DNA of 64,000 bases, taken from positions 248,001 to 312,000 of the forward strand of contig NZ_LZYB01000002.1 of NCBI RefSeq assembly GCF_001677335.1. Direction: 5' to 3'. Source of the DNA: Erythrobacter dokdonensis DSW-74 (lineage in GTDB: Bacteria > Pseudomonadota > Alphaproteobacteria > Sphingomonadales > Sphingomonadaceae). The position numbers and the translations under genes are program-made. A model generated the notes under the pieces. The model was given only the letters and a program-made list of their open reading frames with translations, had not been told where the DNA came from and searched no databases. Below, piece after piece: positions 52,521-60,295 of the stretch. Positions within the stretch are counted from its first letter, which is position 1. Every line of letters starts with the position of its first letter.

Positions 52521-53615
52521 ATGCGCATCGGGGTCCCGGCAGAGATCAAGAACAACGAATACAGGGTCGGGCTGACTCCGGCGGCAGCTCGGGAGTTGAC
52601 CCGCGCGGGACATGAGGTGGTCGTCCAGAGCGGCGCGGGTCTCGGTGTGGACTTTGCCGATGCCGATTACCTTGCCGCAGGCGCGCAGATCCTGCCCGAT
52701 GCCCGCGCGGTGTTTGATACGGCCGAGATGATCGTCAAGGTCAAGGAGCCGCAAGCCAGCGAGGTCGCCATGCTGCGGCCCGGCCAGGTGCTGTTCACCT
52801 ATCTCCACCTCGCCGCCGACAAGCCGCAGACCGAAGGGCTGATGGCCTCGGGCGCGACCGCCATTGCCTATGAGACCGTGACCTCCCGCGACGGCACCCT
52901 GCCGCTGCTCAAGCCGATGTCCGAAGTCGCCGGTCGCATGAGCGTGCAGTGCGGGGCGCATTACCTTGAAAAGCATCAGGGCGGGCGCGGGGTGCTGCTC
53001 GGCGGGGTGCCGGGGGTTGAGCCGGGCCGGGTGGTGATCCTGGGCGGGGGCGTCGCAGGGTTCAATGCTGCGCAGATGGCGGTCGGCCTGCGCGCCGATG
53101 TGACGATCTTCGACATCTCCAACGCCCGCCTCGCCGAACTCGACACAATCTTCGACAACCGCATCAGGACCGCCTTTGCCTCGTCCGACGCGATTGCCGC
53201 GGCGGTGCGGGAAGCCGATCTGGTGATCGGTGCGGTGCTGGTGCCGGGGGCGGCGGCGCCCAAGCTCGTGACCCGCGAGATGGTGCGAACAATGCGGCGC
53301 GGGGCGGTGCTGGTCGATATCGCGATCGATCAGGGCGGCTGTTTCGAGACCAGCCATGCCACCACGCACGAAAACCCGGTGTTCGAAGTGGACGGAGTGA
53401 TCCATTACTGCGTCGCCAACATGCCCGGCGCGGTCGCGCGCACCTCGACCATGGCGCTGGGCAATGCGACGCTGCCCTTCGTGCTGCGGCTGGCGAACAT
53501 GGGGGCAGAGGCGGCGATGGCGGCCGATCCGCATCTGGCGGCGGGCCTCAATGTCGCCGGGGGCAAGCTGCTCCACCGGGCAGTGGCCGATGCGCTTGAT
53601 CTGCCTTTCGGTTAG
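52521..53615 (+). CDS. ald: Alanine dehydrogenase
   Basis: This 364-aa NAD-dependent enzyme converts L-alanine to pyruvate and ammonia. Catalytic residues match the Mycobacterium enzyme by position: Lys75 (IVKVKEPQ), His96 (YLHLAAD) and Asp270 (DIAIDQGG). The Rossmann motif GGGVAGFNAAQ is at about 175-185. ATG 52521 follows GAGAGGCGAGC. Regulation by the divergent Lrp-type gene is likely. Confidence 0.95.
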   Translation: MRIGVPAEIKNNEYRVGLTPAAARELTRAGHEVVVQSGAGLGVDFADADYLAAGAQILPDARAVFDTAEMIVKVKEPQASEVAMLRPGQVLFTYLHLAADKPQTEGLMASGATAIAYETVTSRDGTLPLLKPMSEVAGRMSVQCGAHYLEKHQGGRGVLLGGVPGVEPGRVVILGGGVAGFNAAQMAVGLRADVTIFDISNARLAELDTIFDNRIRTAFASSDAIAAAVREADLVIGAVLVPGAAAPKLVTREMVRTMRRGAVLVDIAIDQGGCFETSHATTHENPVFEVDGVIHYCVANMPGAVARTSTMALGNATLPFVLRLANMGAEAAMAADPHLAAGLNVAGGKLLHRAVADALDLPFG

Positions 53616-53729
53616 ACTTCGCGGGCGCGGGGCGGGCCGTCATGCGACGTCGTCAGGAAGCCTAAAGGGCTCTGGCGCGGATTTCCGGGTCTTTCGATCC
53701 GCTCGTCGCTCGATCCCCCCATTGACCGG
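53616..53729. other. Intergenic stretch after ald
   Basis: 114 bases between the ald stop and the right direct repeat. I see no coding or RNA signal here. Confidence 0.5.
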
Positions 53730-53810
53730 CAACAAAAAGCCCCGCCAACTCGCCGAGTTGCGGGGCTTTTTTGCGATGGTGGGCGTAGGAAGGATTGAAC
53801 TTCCGACCCC
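53730..53810. repeat. 81-bp direct repeat, right copy (terminator plus tRNA-Val 3' end)
   Basis: 75 of 81 bases match 51636-51716. The six differences are three in the terminator loop and three in the tRNA part (T-arm/acceptor). This copy includes the 3' half of the intact tRNA. Confidence 0.85.
53734..53772. terminator. Bidirectional terminator of tRNA-Val and ald
   Basis: The stem GCCCCGC (53739-53745)/GCGGGGC (53760-53766), extended inside by CAACTCG/CGAGTTG, has an A-run at 53734-53738 and six T at 53767-53772. It follows the tRNA on the minus strand and ald on the plus strand. Confidence 0.88.
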
Positions 53811-53851
53811 TGCGATGTCAACACAGTGCTCTACCACTGAGCTATACGCCC
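53777..53851 (-). tRNA. tRNA-Val (anticodon GAC)
   Basis: A full cloverleaf is encoded on the minus strand: acceptor GGGCGTA/TACGCCC, D-arm GCTC-AGTGGTA-GAGC, anticodon arm CTGTG-TTGACAT-CGCAG with anticodon GAC, and T-arm GGAAG-TTCAATC-CTTCC. The discriminator A is followed by an encoded CCA. It reads valine GUC/GUU codons. Confidence 0.95.
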
Positions 53852-53942
53852 ATTCCATCGGGCAGCCTCTCGAAGAGGCGGAGCGCGCCCTTAACGTAAG
53901 CCCGCCGAAGGTGCAAGCGATTCGACCCGCATTTTCGCCGAT

Positions 53943-54320
53943 CTAGCTTGCCTCTTCAAATACCCGTTCCACCTCCAGCACCAGATCGCGCAGGTGGAAG
54001 GGTTTGGAGAGAACCTTCGCTTCGGGTTGTTCACGGCTGGCACGCAGGGATACGGCCGCAAATCCGGTAATGAACATCACCTTGGTGCGCGGCGAGATTT
54101 CCGCGCAGCGCTGGGCCAGCTCGATTCCGTCCATCTCCGGCATCACGATGTCCGACAGCAGCAGGTCGAAATCGCCGCTCTCGAGCAGCGGTATGGCCTC
54201 GGTGCCGCGGTCTACAGCGCTCACCCGGTAGCCGGCATTGGTGAGCGCGCGCTCGAGATAGGTGCGCATCGCCTCTTCGTCTTCGGCGAGCAGGATATGA
54301 GGGGTATTTGCTGCGGTCAT
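53943..54320 (-). CDS. cpdR: Single-domain response regulator, CpdR type
   Basis: This 125-aa receiver has no output domain. Phospho-acceptor Asp57 (LLLSDIVMPEMDG), acidic pocket (AEDEE, 12-16), Thr85 (FITGFAA) and Lys106 (LSKPFH) are intact. The sequence follows the alphaproteobacterial CpdR pattern, which in Caulobacter controls ClpXP-dependent proteolysis and the cell cycle. It is divergent from N-formylglutamate amidohydrolase, a neighbour also seen in other alphaproteobacteria. Confidence 0.88.
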   Translation of the reverse strand: MTAANTPHILLAEDEEAMRTYLERALTNAGYRVSAVDRGTEAIPLLESGDFDLLLSDIVMPEMDGIELAQRCAEISPRTKVMFITGFAAVSLRASREQPEAKVLSKPFHLRDLVLEVERVFEEAS

Positions 54321-54450
54321 GTCCGCGTGACTAACATGGTCAGCTTAAGAAATCTTTCTCCGTTAGTGCCGGATTTCGGGCCACCCTGCGGACACCGCCC
54401 GCTATCAGGCTTTGACAGGTGAAGGCAGAGGCGGCAGCAAGGGATACGGC

Positions 54451-55440
54451 ATGACTTCCTCTCCGCCCGATTTGCCATATCCGGATGCCATCCTGCATGG
54501 TGAGCACATGCGCGTGCGTGGCGGGCGGGTGCCGGGGCTGGAGGATGCGCCTGCCTACAGCTTTGTCGCACCGCGGCGTATGCGCTTGCCGGTCCTGGTC
54601 GCGGTGCCCCATGCCGGGCGTGACTATCCCGCGCAGGTCGTAACGCGGATGCGTGATCCGCAAGAAGCGCAATTGCGGCTTGAGGATCGGCTTGTCGACC
54701 GGCTCGGCATTGCCATTGCCGAAGCCACTGGTGCGAGCCTGCTGGTCGCCCATGCACCGCGCGCTCTGCTTGATCTCAACCGTGCCGAGGATGATGTCGA
54801 CTGGGACATGATAGAGGGCGGCAAGCCCGAATTGTCCGACTTGCCGAAGACGGGGGTTCAGGGCTGCAACCGGCGAGCGCGCAGCGGGTTGGGGCTGGTG
54901 CCGCGCAGGCTTCCGGGAACAGGCGAGATCTGGCGCGGCCGATTGGGACGCAGTGAGCTTGCGGCGCGCATTGCCGGGATCCACCAAGCCTATCATGGCT
55001 TCCTCGCAGCCGAACTCGAACGCATCCGCAGGACCTGGGGTGCGGCCCTGCTTGTCGATCTGCATTCCATGCCGCCCCTGCGAGCCGCCGATGACGAGGC
55101 GAGGGCACCGCAGATCGTGCTGGGCGACCGGTTCGGAGCCTCATGTCATCACGGGCTGATGTCGGCTGCCCTGCGGCATCTCGACGCGCGCGGATGTCTT
55201 GCCGCGCAGAACCGGCCCTATTCGGGGGGCTATGTGCTTGATCGCCACGGTGCACCCCAGCTGGGTATTCATGCGCTTCAGGTCGAGGTGTGCCGCACCA
55301 CGTATCTTGATGTGCGGCTGGCCGAGCCGGGCGAGGGTCTGGCGGCCATGGCGGAACTCCTGGCCACTTTGGTGTCTGCGCTTGGCTCCGAGACCGCGTT
55401 GATGGGCGATAGCGACAACCTGCTGCAGGCTGCCGAATAA
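54451..55440 (+). CDS. N-formylglutamate amidohydrolase
   Basis: This 329-aa enzyme of the FGase family (HutG-like) has LVAVPHAGRDYPAQV, RLEDRLVDRLGIAIAEATGASLLVAHAPRALLDLNRAEDDVDWDMI, LLVDLHSMPPLR and IHALQVEVCRTTYLD. It hydrolyses N-formyl-glutamate to glutamate and formate in histidine breakdown, or a related N-acyl amino acid. No other hut genes are nearby. ATG 54451 follows AAGGGA. Confidence 0.88.
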   Translation: MTSSPPDLPYPDAILHGEHMRVRGGRVPGLEDAPAYSFVAPRRMRLPVLVAVPHAGRDYPAQVVTRMRDPQEAQLRLEDRLVDRLGIAIAEATGASLLVAHAPRALLDLNRAEDDVDWDMIEGGKPELSDLPKTGVQGCNRRARSGLGLVPRRLPGTGEIWRGRLGRSELAARIAGIHQAYHGFLAAELERIRRTWGAALLVDLHSMPPLRAADDEARAPQIVLGDRFGASCHHGLMSAALRHLDARGCLAAQNRPYSGGYVLDRHGAPQLGIHALQVEVCRTTYLDVRLAEPGEGLAAMAELLATLVSALGSETALMGDSDNLLQAAE

Positions 55441-55650
55441 TCAGCCTTGCCGCTTCACAAGGAACCACCCCGATGCTTGAGGGGGGTGCATGGGGTGGCC
55501 AAGGTTCAGGGGAATTGCGCTTTTTCGCCAGCGCTTGACGGCAACACCCATGAGGGAAAGCGCTGCCGACTTGTTCCATATGGAAAGCGGGCGGCCCCGT
55601 TACAACCGGAGCCGCCCGCCTTTAGGGTCTTTGCGCTGTATGCGCGCTGC
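55441..55650. other. Intergenic region between convergent genes
   Basis: 210 bases between convergent genes. The part after 55585 holds the SapC terminator; the first 140 bases show no coding or RNA signal I can support. Confidence 0.5.
55585..55622 (-). terminator. Terminator of the SapC gene
   Basis: GCGGGCGGC (55587-55595) pairs with GCCGCCCGC (55611-55619); on the minus strand the hairpin is followed by TTTCC. It lies 28 bases after the sapC stop. Confidence 0.65.
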
Positions 55651-56430
55651 TCAGTTGGCAGCGCCCTGGCTCATCGGCACCTTGCCGAGCGCCATCTGGC
55701 GTTCGAACAGCGTGCGCATCAGGTTGAGCGAAAACAGATGCGCGTGGATCAGGATCAGCATCCCGTTCTTGTGCAGGGTTTCAAGAGTTGCCACCGGCAG
55801 TTCGCGCAGCTTGTTCTCGTCGACCATGCGGAAGCCGCGGTAGACGAACGGCTTGTCGGGCTCGTCGGCGCGGGTGATCGCGATCTCGCCATCCATCATG
55901 ATGTCGAGCTTCTGCAATTCGTCCATGAAAGCCTTGGTACGCTGACCGGCTTCCTCAAAGCGGCGGCAGAATTCGAGCACACCCTGGGTGTATTCGGTCG
56001 GCTCGGTCTTTTCGTTGAACAAGGCAAGGCCGTCATCGCGCTTGCCGATGAACTCCACACTCGGGTCGAAGCACAGCGAAAGGTCTTCGGCATCGGGACG
56101 CAGCTTGGCGAGCATGAAGGGGTAACGCCGCACATAGGCCGGCACGTAAACTTGGCTGACGAGCTTGTTATCCGCGTCCATGAAGGTGTTCACGCCTTCG
56201 TTCAGGCCGAACAGCGCGATGGGCAGGGGGTTGTCGCCAGCGGTGAAAACGATCGGATAGTTGCGCTGGGCATCGATGAATTCATCGGTGGTCAGCGGCA
56301 CGGCATGGGTCTGCGCCAGGAACGGGGCGCCTTGCATGGTGCCGACTTTCCATTCGGCATGGTCGCGGCTGTTGAGAGGCAGCAGGTCCTTGTAGAACAG
56401 CGGAAGTTGCGGTTGCGGCGCGCTGGCCAT
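55651..56430 (-). CDS. sapC: SapC-family protein
   Basis: This 259-aa protein matches the SapC pattern known from Campylobacter S-layer loci and many alphaproteobacteria: LPLFYKDLLPLNSRDHAEWKVG, AVPLTTDEFIDAQRNYPIVFTAGDNPLPIALFGLNEGVNTFMDADN, VPAYVRRYPFMLA and FDPSVEFIGKRDDGLALFNEKTEPTEYTQGVLEFC. Biochemical role is unknown here. It is probably monocistronic. Confidence 0.85.
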   Translation of the reverse strand: MASAPQPQLPLFYKDLLPLNSRDHAEWKVGTMQGAPFLAQTHAVPLTTDEFIDAQRNYPIVFTAGDNPLPIALFGLNEGVNTFMDADNKLVSQVYVPAYVRRYPFMLAKLRPDAEDLSLCFDPSVEFIGKRDDGLALFNEKTEPTEYTQGVLEFCRRFEEAGQRTKAFMDELQKLDIMMDGEIAITRADEPDKPFVYRGFRMVDENKLRELPVATLETLHKNGMLILIHAHLFSLNLMRTLFERQMALGKVPMSQGAAN

Positions 56431-56515
56431 GTGGTCGTCTCCGAAAATCAGTTGCGGGTCATCCCTGCGGCAGGCTCCCCCGCCGGACGAGGGCGGCCCT
56501 TAAGCTGTTGCGGCC

Positions 56516-57973
56516 TCAGGTGCAAGCCGCCGCCGGATCGGGAATTACCAGTTTACCCGGATTGAGCAGACCATGCGGGTCGAGCGCCTGCTTGATGCTG
56601 GTCATCAGCGCCAGCGCAACCGGATCGTGCAAGCGGGCGAGTTCGGCGACCTTCATCTGTCCGATCCCGTGCTCGGCACTGATCGAGCCGCCCCACTGCG
56701 TGACCAGATCATATACTCGGGCGCTGACGGCCTTGCCCTCGGCCTCTTCCCAGGTTCCGGGCACCGCTCCTGGCGGGGCGAGCACATGGAAATGCACATT
56801 GCCGTCACCGAGATGGCCGAAGGCGACCGCGCGGGTGCCGGGAAATGCTTCCTCGATCAGCGGACTGGCAGCGAGGATGAATTCGGGCATCCGTTCGACC
56901 GGTACGGAGATATCGTGCTGCATCGCCGGGCCGAGCGCGCGCTCGGCGGCCGAAATCGAATCCCGCAGCAGCCAGAAATCCTCAGCCTGGCGTTCGTTGG
57001 CGGCGATGACCGCATCTTCCAGCAGCGCCTCGTCCAGCGCTCCGGCAAGGCTTGCCTCGAGCCGTTCGTAAAGGGCGGTACTGTCGGCGCTGGCAGAAAC
57101 GCATTCGACAAGGGCGTTCCATTCATGCCGTCCGCCGAGTGGTGCGCGCGCGGCAGGCAGATGGGCGAGCACGCTGTCGAGGCAATGTGCGGGCACCACT
57201 TCGAAGCCCTCCAGCGCTTCGCCCATGTCGCGCTCGACATGGCGCAGGAGGCTGCGGGCTGCGGTGATCGAGGGCAGTCCCGCCCACGCCGTCACCCGCC
57301 CGGTCGCCGCGGGCAGCAGGCGCAGGGTTGCAGCCGTCACGATGCCTAGTGTGCCTTCCGAACCGATCAGCAGCTGTTTCAGGTCGAAGCCGCGATTGTC
57401 CTTCTTGAGCGGGGTCAGGGTGTCGAGCACCTCGCCGGTGGCCAGCACGGCCTCAAGCCCCAGAACCTGCGCGCGCATGGTTCCGTGACGCAGCACCTGC
57501 GTGCCGCCCGCATTGGTAGACACGAGCCCGCCGATGGTCGCCGAACCCTTGCCGCCCAGCGTCAAAGGGAAACGCATCCGCGCCGTCTCCGCGGCATCGT
57601 GGAGATGCTGGAGGATCACGCCTGCCTCGCAAACGACTTGTCCGGCATCCGGATCAAGGCTGCGGATCCGGTCCATGCGACGCATGCTAAGAAGCAGCGC
57701 GGTGCCCGTTGCATCGGGGGTCGCACCACCTGCCATCCCGCTATTGCCGCCCTGCGGCACGATCGGGACACGGTACGCAGCGGCCAGCTTCATCAGCGCT
57801 GCGACTTCCTCGGTCGATGCGGGCGCCGCCATTGCGATGGCGCTGCCGGTATAGCGTCCGCGCCAGTCGGTCAGCCAAGCTTCCATCAGCCCGGCATCTG
57901 TCGTCAAGCCGCGCGGGCCAAGCAGGTTGGCCGCCTTTTCCAGAAACGGGGTCAGGAAAGCAGGGTCGCTCAT
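56516..57973 (-). CDS. FAD-linked oxidase (D-2-hydroxyacid dehydrogenase, GlcD/D2HGDH-like)
   Basis: This 485-aa VAO-fold flavoprotein has FAD-binding PQGGNSGMAGGATPD and GSATIGGLVSTNAGGTQVLRHGTMRAQVLGLE. The C-terminal domain has the metal-site motif GHLGDGNVHFH and GGSISAEHGIGQMK, and ends LDPHGLLNPGKLV. It oxidises a D-2-hydroxyacid such as D-lactate or D-2-hydroxyglutarate; the acceptor is unknown. ATG 57973 (MSDPAFLTPF) and ATG 57985 are both possible starts. Confidence 0.9.
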   Translation of the reverse strand: MSDPAFLTPFLEKAANLLGPRGLTTDAGLMEAWLTDWRGRYTGSAIAMAAPASTEEVAALMKLAAAYRVPIVPQGGNSGMAGGATPDATGTALLLSMRRMDRIRSLDPDAGQVVCEAGVILQHLHDAAETARMRFPLTLGGKGSATIGGLVSTNAGGTQVLRHGTMRAQVLGLEAVLATGEVLDTLTPLKKDNRGFDLKQLLIGSEGTLGIVTAATLRLLPAATGRVTAWAGLPSITAARSLLRHVERDMGEALEGFEVVPAHCLDSVLAHLPAARAPLGGRHEWNALVECVSASADSTALYERLEASLAGALDEALLEDAVIAANERQAEDFWLLRDSISAAERALGPAMQHDISVPVERMPEFILAASPLIEEAFPGTRAVAFGHLGDGNVHFHVLAPPGAVPGTWEEAEGKAVSARVYDLVTQWGGSISAEHGIGQMKVAELARLHDPVALALMTSIKQALDPHGLLNPGKLVIPDPAAACT

Positions 57974-58131
57974 TGTGGCGCCCATGCCACACTCGGCAGC
58001 AAATTTGCCAGAGATTTCGCGCCCGCTTGCCGCACAGTTAAGCCGCGGTTCAATTGCTGCAGCTACGGGTACTGCTGCCCGCGTGCGCCTGTCGCACCCG
58101 TGTCACCTTCGAGGAGAAAGCCGCGGCTGCC

Positions 58132-58710
58132 ATGCCAAGCCTGCTAACCCTGACAGCGCCCGCCGCGTTGCTTCTGCCGCTTGCGGCAGGAGCGGGCGTG
58201 CCTGCCGCTTGCGAGGCGCCGTCTGCGCATGAGGCGGCGCAGGCTTCGGGGTGTGATGGGGCGGTGCGGGCCGATGGAGGCGCACGCGTCAATCCCCTTT
58301 CCGCACTGAGCATGCAGCAGATCGCGCGTCAGGTGCGCATAGAACAGCGGGTTGTGGTGCGGATTGCCCCGCAGCGGCCTGCTGCCCGTCAGAACATGCT
58401 TGCCGAACTCCCCCAGCGCGCCATCCCGCGCCGGCTAGAAGAAACGCGCAAGGAAAAATGCGTGCCGCTTGACGGGATTGCGGGAGTGCAGACCGGAAGT
58501 GGCAACCGGCTGGTTCTGTTCTTGCGCGATGAGCGGATGATCTCGGTGAATCTCGAAAAGTCCTGCCGCGCGCGTGACTTCTATTCCGGTTTCTATGTCG
58601 AGAAGAACAAGGACGGCCGCTTGTGCGTCGACCGTGACAAGTTGCAGTCGCGCACCGGTATGCGGTGCGAGGTCGAAGCCATGCGCCAGCTGGTCGAAGC
58701 GAGCGACTGA
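58132..58710 (+). CDS. Exported protein of unknown function
   Basis: This 192-aa protein has a signal peptide (MPSLLTLTAPAALLLPLAAGAGVPA) and a basic, Cys-containing body (QQIARQVRIEQRVVVRIAPQRP; KCVPLDGIAGVQTGSGNRLVLFLRDERMISVNLEKSCRARDFYSGFYVEKNKDGRLCVDRDKLQSRTGMRCEVE). Five Cys after the leader could form disulphides. I recognise no family, although its RNA/lipid-independent body is conserved-looking. ATG 58132 is chosen at the signal peptide; an in-frame ATG lies at 58054. Confidence 0.6.
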   Translation: MPSLLTLTAPAALLLPLAAGAGVPAACEAPSAHEAAQASGCDGAVRADGGARVNPLSALSMQQIARQVRIEQRVVVRIAPQRPAARQNMLAELPQRAIPRRLEETRKEKCVPLDGIAGVQTGSGNRLVLFLRDERMISVNLEKSCRARDFYSGFYVEKNKDGRLCVDRDKLQSRTGMRCEVEAMRQLVEASD

Positions 58711-58864
58711 CGCGGGTCCACGCAAAGACGACCAGGATACGCGCGTTTCCTTGACTTTTGCGCGCAATTGGAGGAAAGGCGCGCCAGCCTGGCGACGTCT
58801 TCTGCGCGCGCAGGCCAGTAACCCGGCAGCAACCCTGCCAGCATATCCGGACAGCACGCCAAGC

Positions 58865-60292
58865 ATGACCTTCGCCGATCTCGGCCTTTCGCCCGAATTG
58901 CTCAAAGCCGTGGAGGACGCGGGCTATACGACGCCCACCGCAATCCAGGCGCAGGCGATCCCGACCGTGCTGATGATGAAGGATCTCATCGGCATCGCGC
59001 AGACCGGCACCGGCAAGACGGCGAGCTTCGTACTTCCGATGATCGATGTGATGGCCGCCGGGCGCCGCCGCGCGCTGATGCCGCGCTCGCTGATCCTCGA
59101 ACCGACCCGCGAACTCGCCGCGCAGGTGGCGGAGAATTTCGAGAAATACGGCAAGAACCACGATCTCAAGATGGCGCTCTTGATCGGGGGCGTGCAGATG
59201 GGCGACCAGCTCAAGGCGCTGGATGAAGGCGTGGACGTGCTGATCGCCACCCCGGGCCGGTTGATGGACCTGTTCGAACGCGGCAAGATCCTGCTGAATG
59301 GCTGCGAGTTGCTGGTGATCGACGAGGCCGACCGGATGCTCGACATGGGGTTCATCCCCGATATCGAGTTCATCTGTTCCAAGCTCCCCGAAACCCGCCA
59401 GACCATGCTGTTTTCGGCCACCATGCCCCCGCCGATCGAGAAGCTGGCGAAGAAGTTCCTGACCAATCCCAAGCGCATCGAAGTCAGCCGTGCGGCCTCG
59501 ACCAATGCCGACATCACAGCCTTCAAGGTGCCGGTGAAGTCGCGTTCCAAGCGCGAGACGCTGCGCTGGTTTCTCGAAAATGACCTGATCGAGACGGCGA
59601 TCATCTTCGCCAACAAGAAGACCACGGTGCGCGAACTGAACCAGAGCCTCAAGCGCCATGGTTTCCGTTCGTCCGAGATCCATGGTGACATGGACCAGAC
59701 AAGCCGCTTGAAGGAACTGGAACGCTTCAAGTCGGGCGATGTAAACATCCTCGTGGCATCGGACGTCGCCGCCAGAGGCCTCGACATCAAGGGCGTCTCC
59801 CACGTCTTCAACTTCGACACGCCGTGGCACCCGGATGATTACGTCCACCGCATCGGCCGCACCGGCCGCGCCGGGGCCAAGGGCAGGGCCTTTACCTTCG
59901 TCTCGGAAGAAGACGCCGAAGCCATCGCCAATGTCGAGAAGCTGACCGGCAGCCCGATCAAGGTGTTCGGCAAGGAAGATGTGCGGGTCGATCTGAGCGA
60001 AGTCCTCGCAAAGGCCGAAGCGGCCAAGGCGGAGGCGCCTGCCGAGGAGGCGCGCGAAGATCGTCCCGAGCGCAAACCCCGCCGCGCCAAGGAAGAACGG
60101 CGCGAGGAGCGAACCGAGCGTGAATCGCGCGAGGGGCGCCCGCGTCGCGAGCGTTCCACCCCCCGCACAGACCGCGTCACCGCAAGCGAGGAGCGCAAGC
60201 CTCGCCGCCGCTATCACGAGGACGATGAACCCGTCCCCGCCGGTGAATGGAATGGCCCGCGTCCGGGCTTTCTGGATGTGGGTTTCGGCTGA
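58865..60292 (+). CDS. DEAD-box RNA helicase (RhlE-like)
   Basis: This 475-aa helicase has the Q motif (FADLGLSPELLKAVEDAGYTTPTAIQAQAIP), Walker A AQTGTGKT (45-52), PTRELAAQV, DEADRMLDMGF, the SAT motif, and C-half motifs ARGLDIK and HRIGRTGRAG. A long basic/acidic tail follows from about residue 375 (EERREERTERESREGRPRRERS). It unwinds RNA in ribosome assembly or decay. ATG 58865 begins with the Q motif; the frame continues upstream without similarity. Confidence 0.93.
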   Translation: MTFADLGLSPELLKAVEDAGYTTPTAIQAQAIPTVLMMKDLIGIAQTGTGKTASFVLPMIDVMAAGRRRALMPRSLILEPTRELAAQVAENFEKYGKNHDLKMALLIGGVQMGDQLKALDEGVDVLIATPGRLMDLFERGKILLNGCELLVIDEADRMLDMGFIPDIEFICSKLPETRQTMLFSATMPPPIEKLAKKFLTNPKRIEVSRAASTNADITAFKVPVKSRSKRETLRWFLENDLIETAIIFANKKTTVRELNQSLKRHGFRSSEIHGDMDQTSRLKELERFKSGDVNILVASDVAARGLDIKGVSHVFNFDTPWHPDDYVHRIGRTGRAGAKGRAFTFVSEEDAEAIANVEKLTGSPIKVFGKEDVRVDLSEVLAKAEAAKAEAPAEEAREDRPERKPRRAKEERREERTERESREGRPRRERSTPRTDRVTASEERKPRRRYHEDDEPVPAGEWNGPRPGFLDVGFG

Positions 60293-60295
60293 GAC

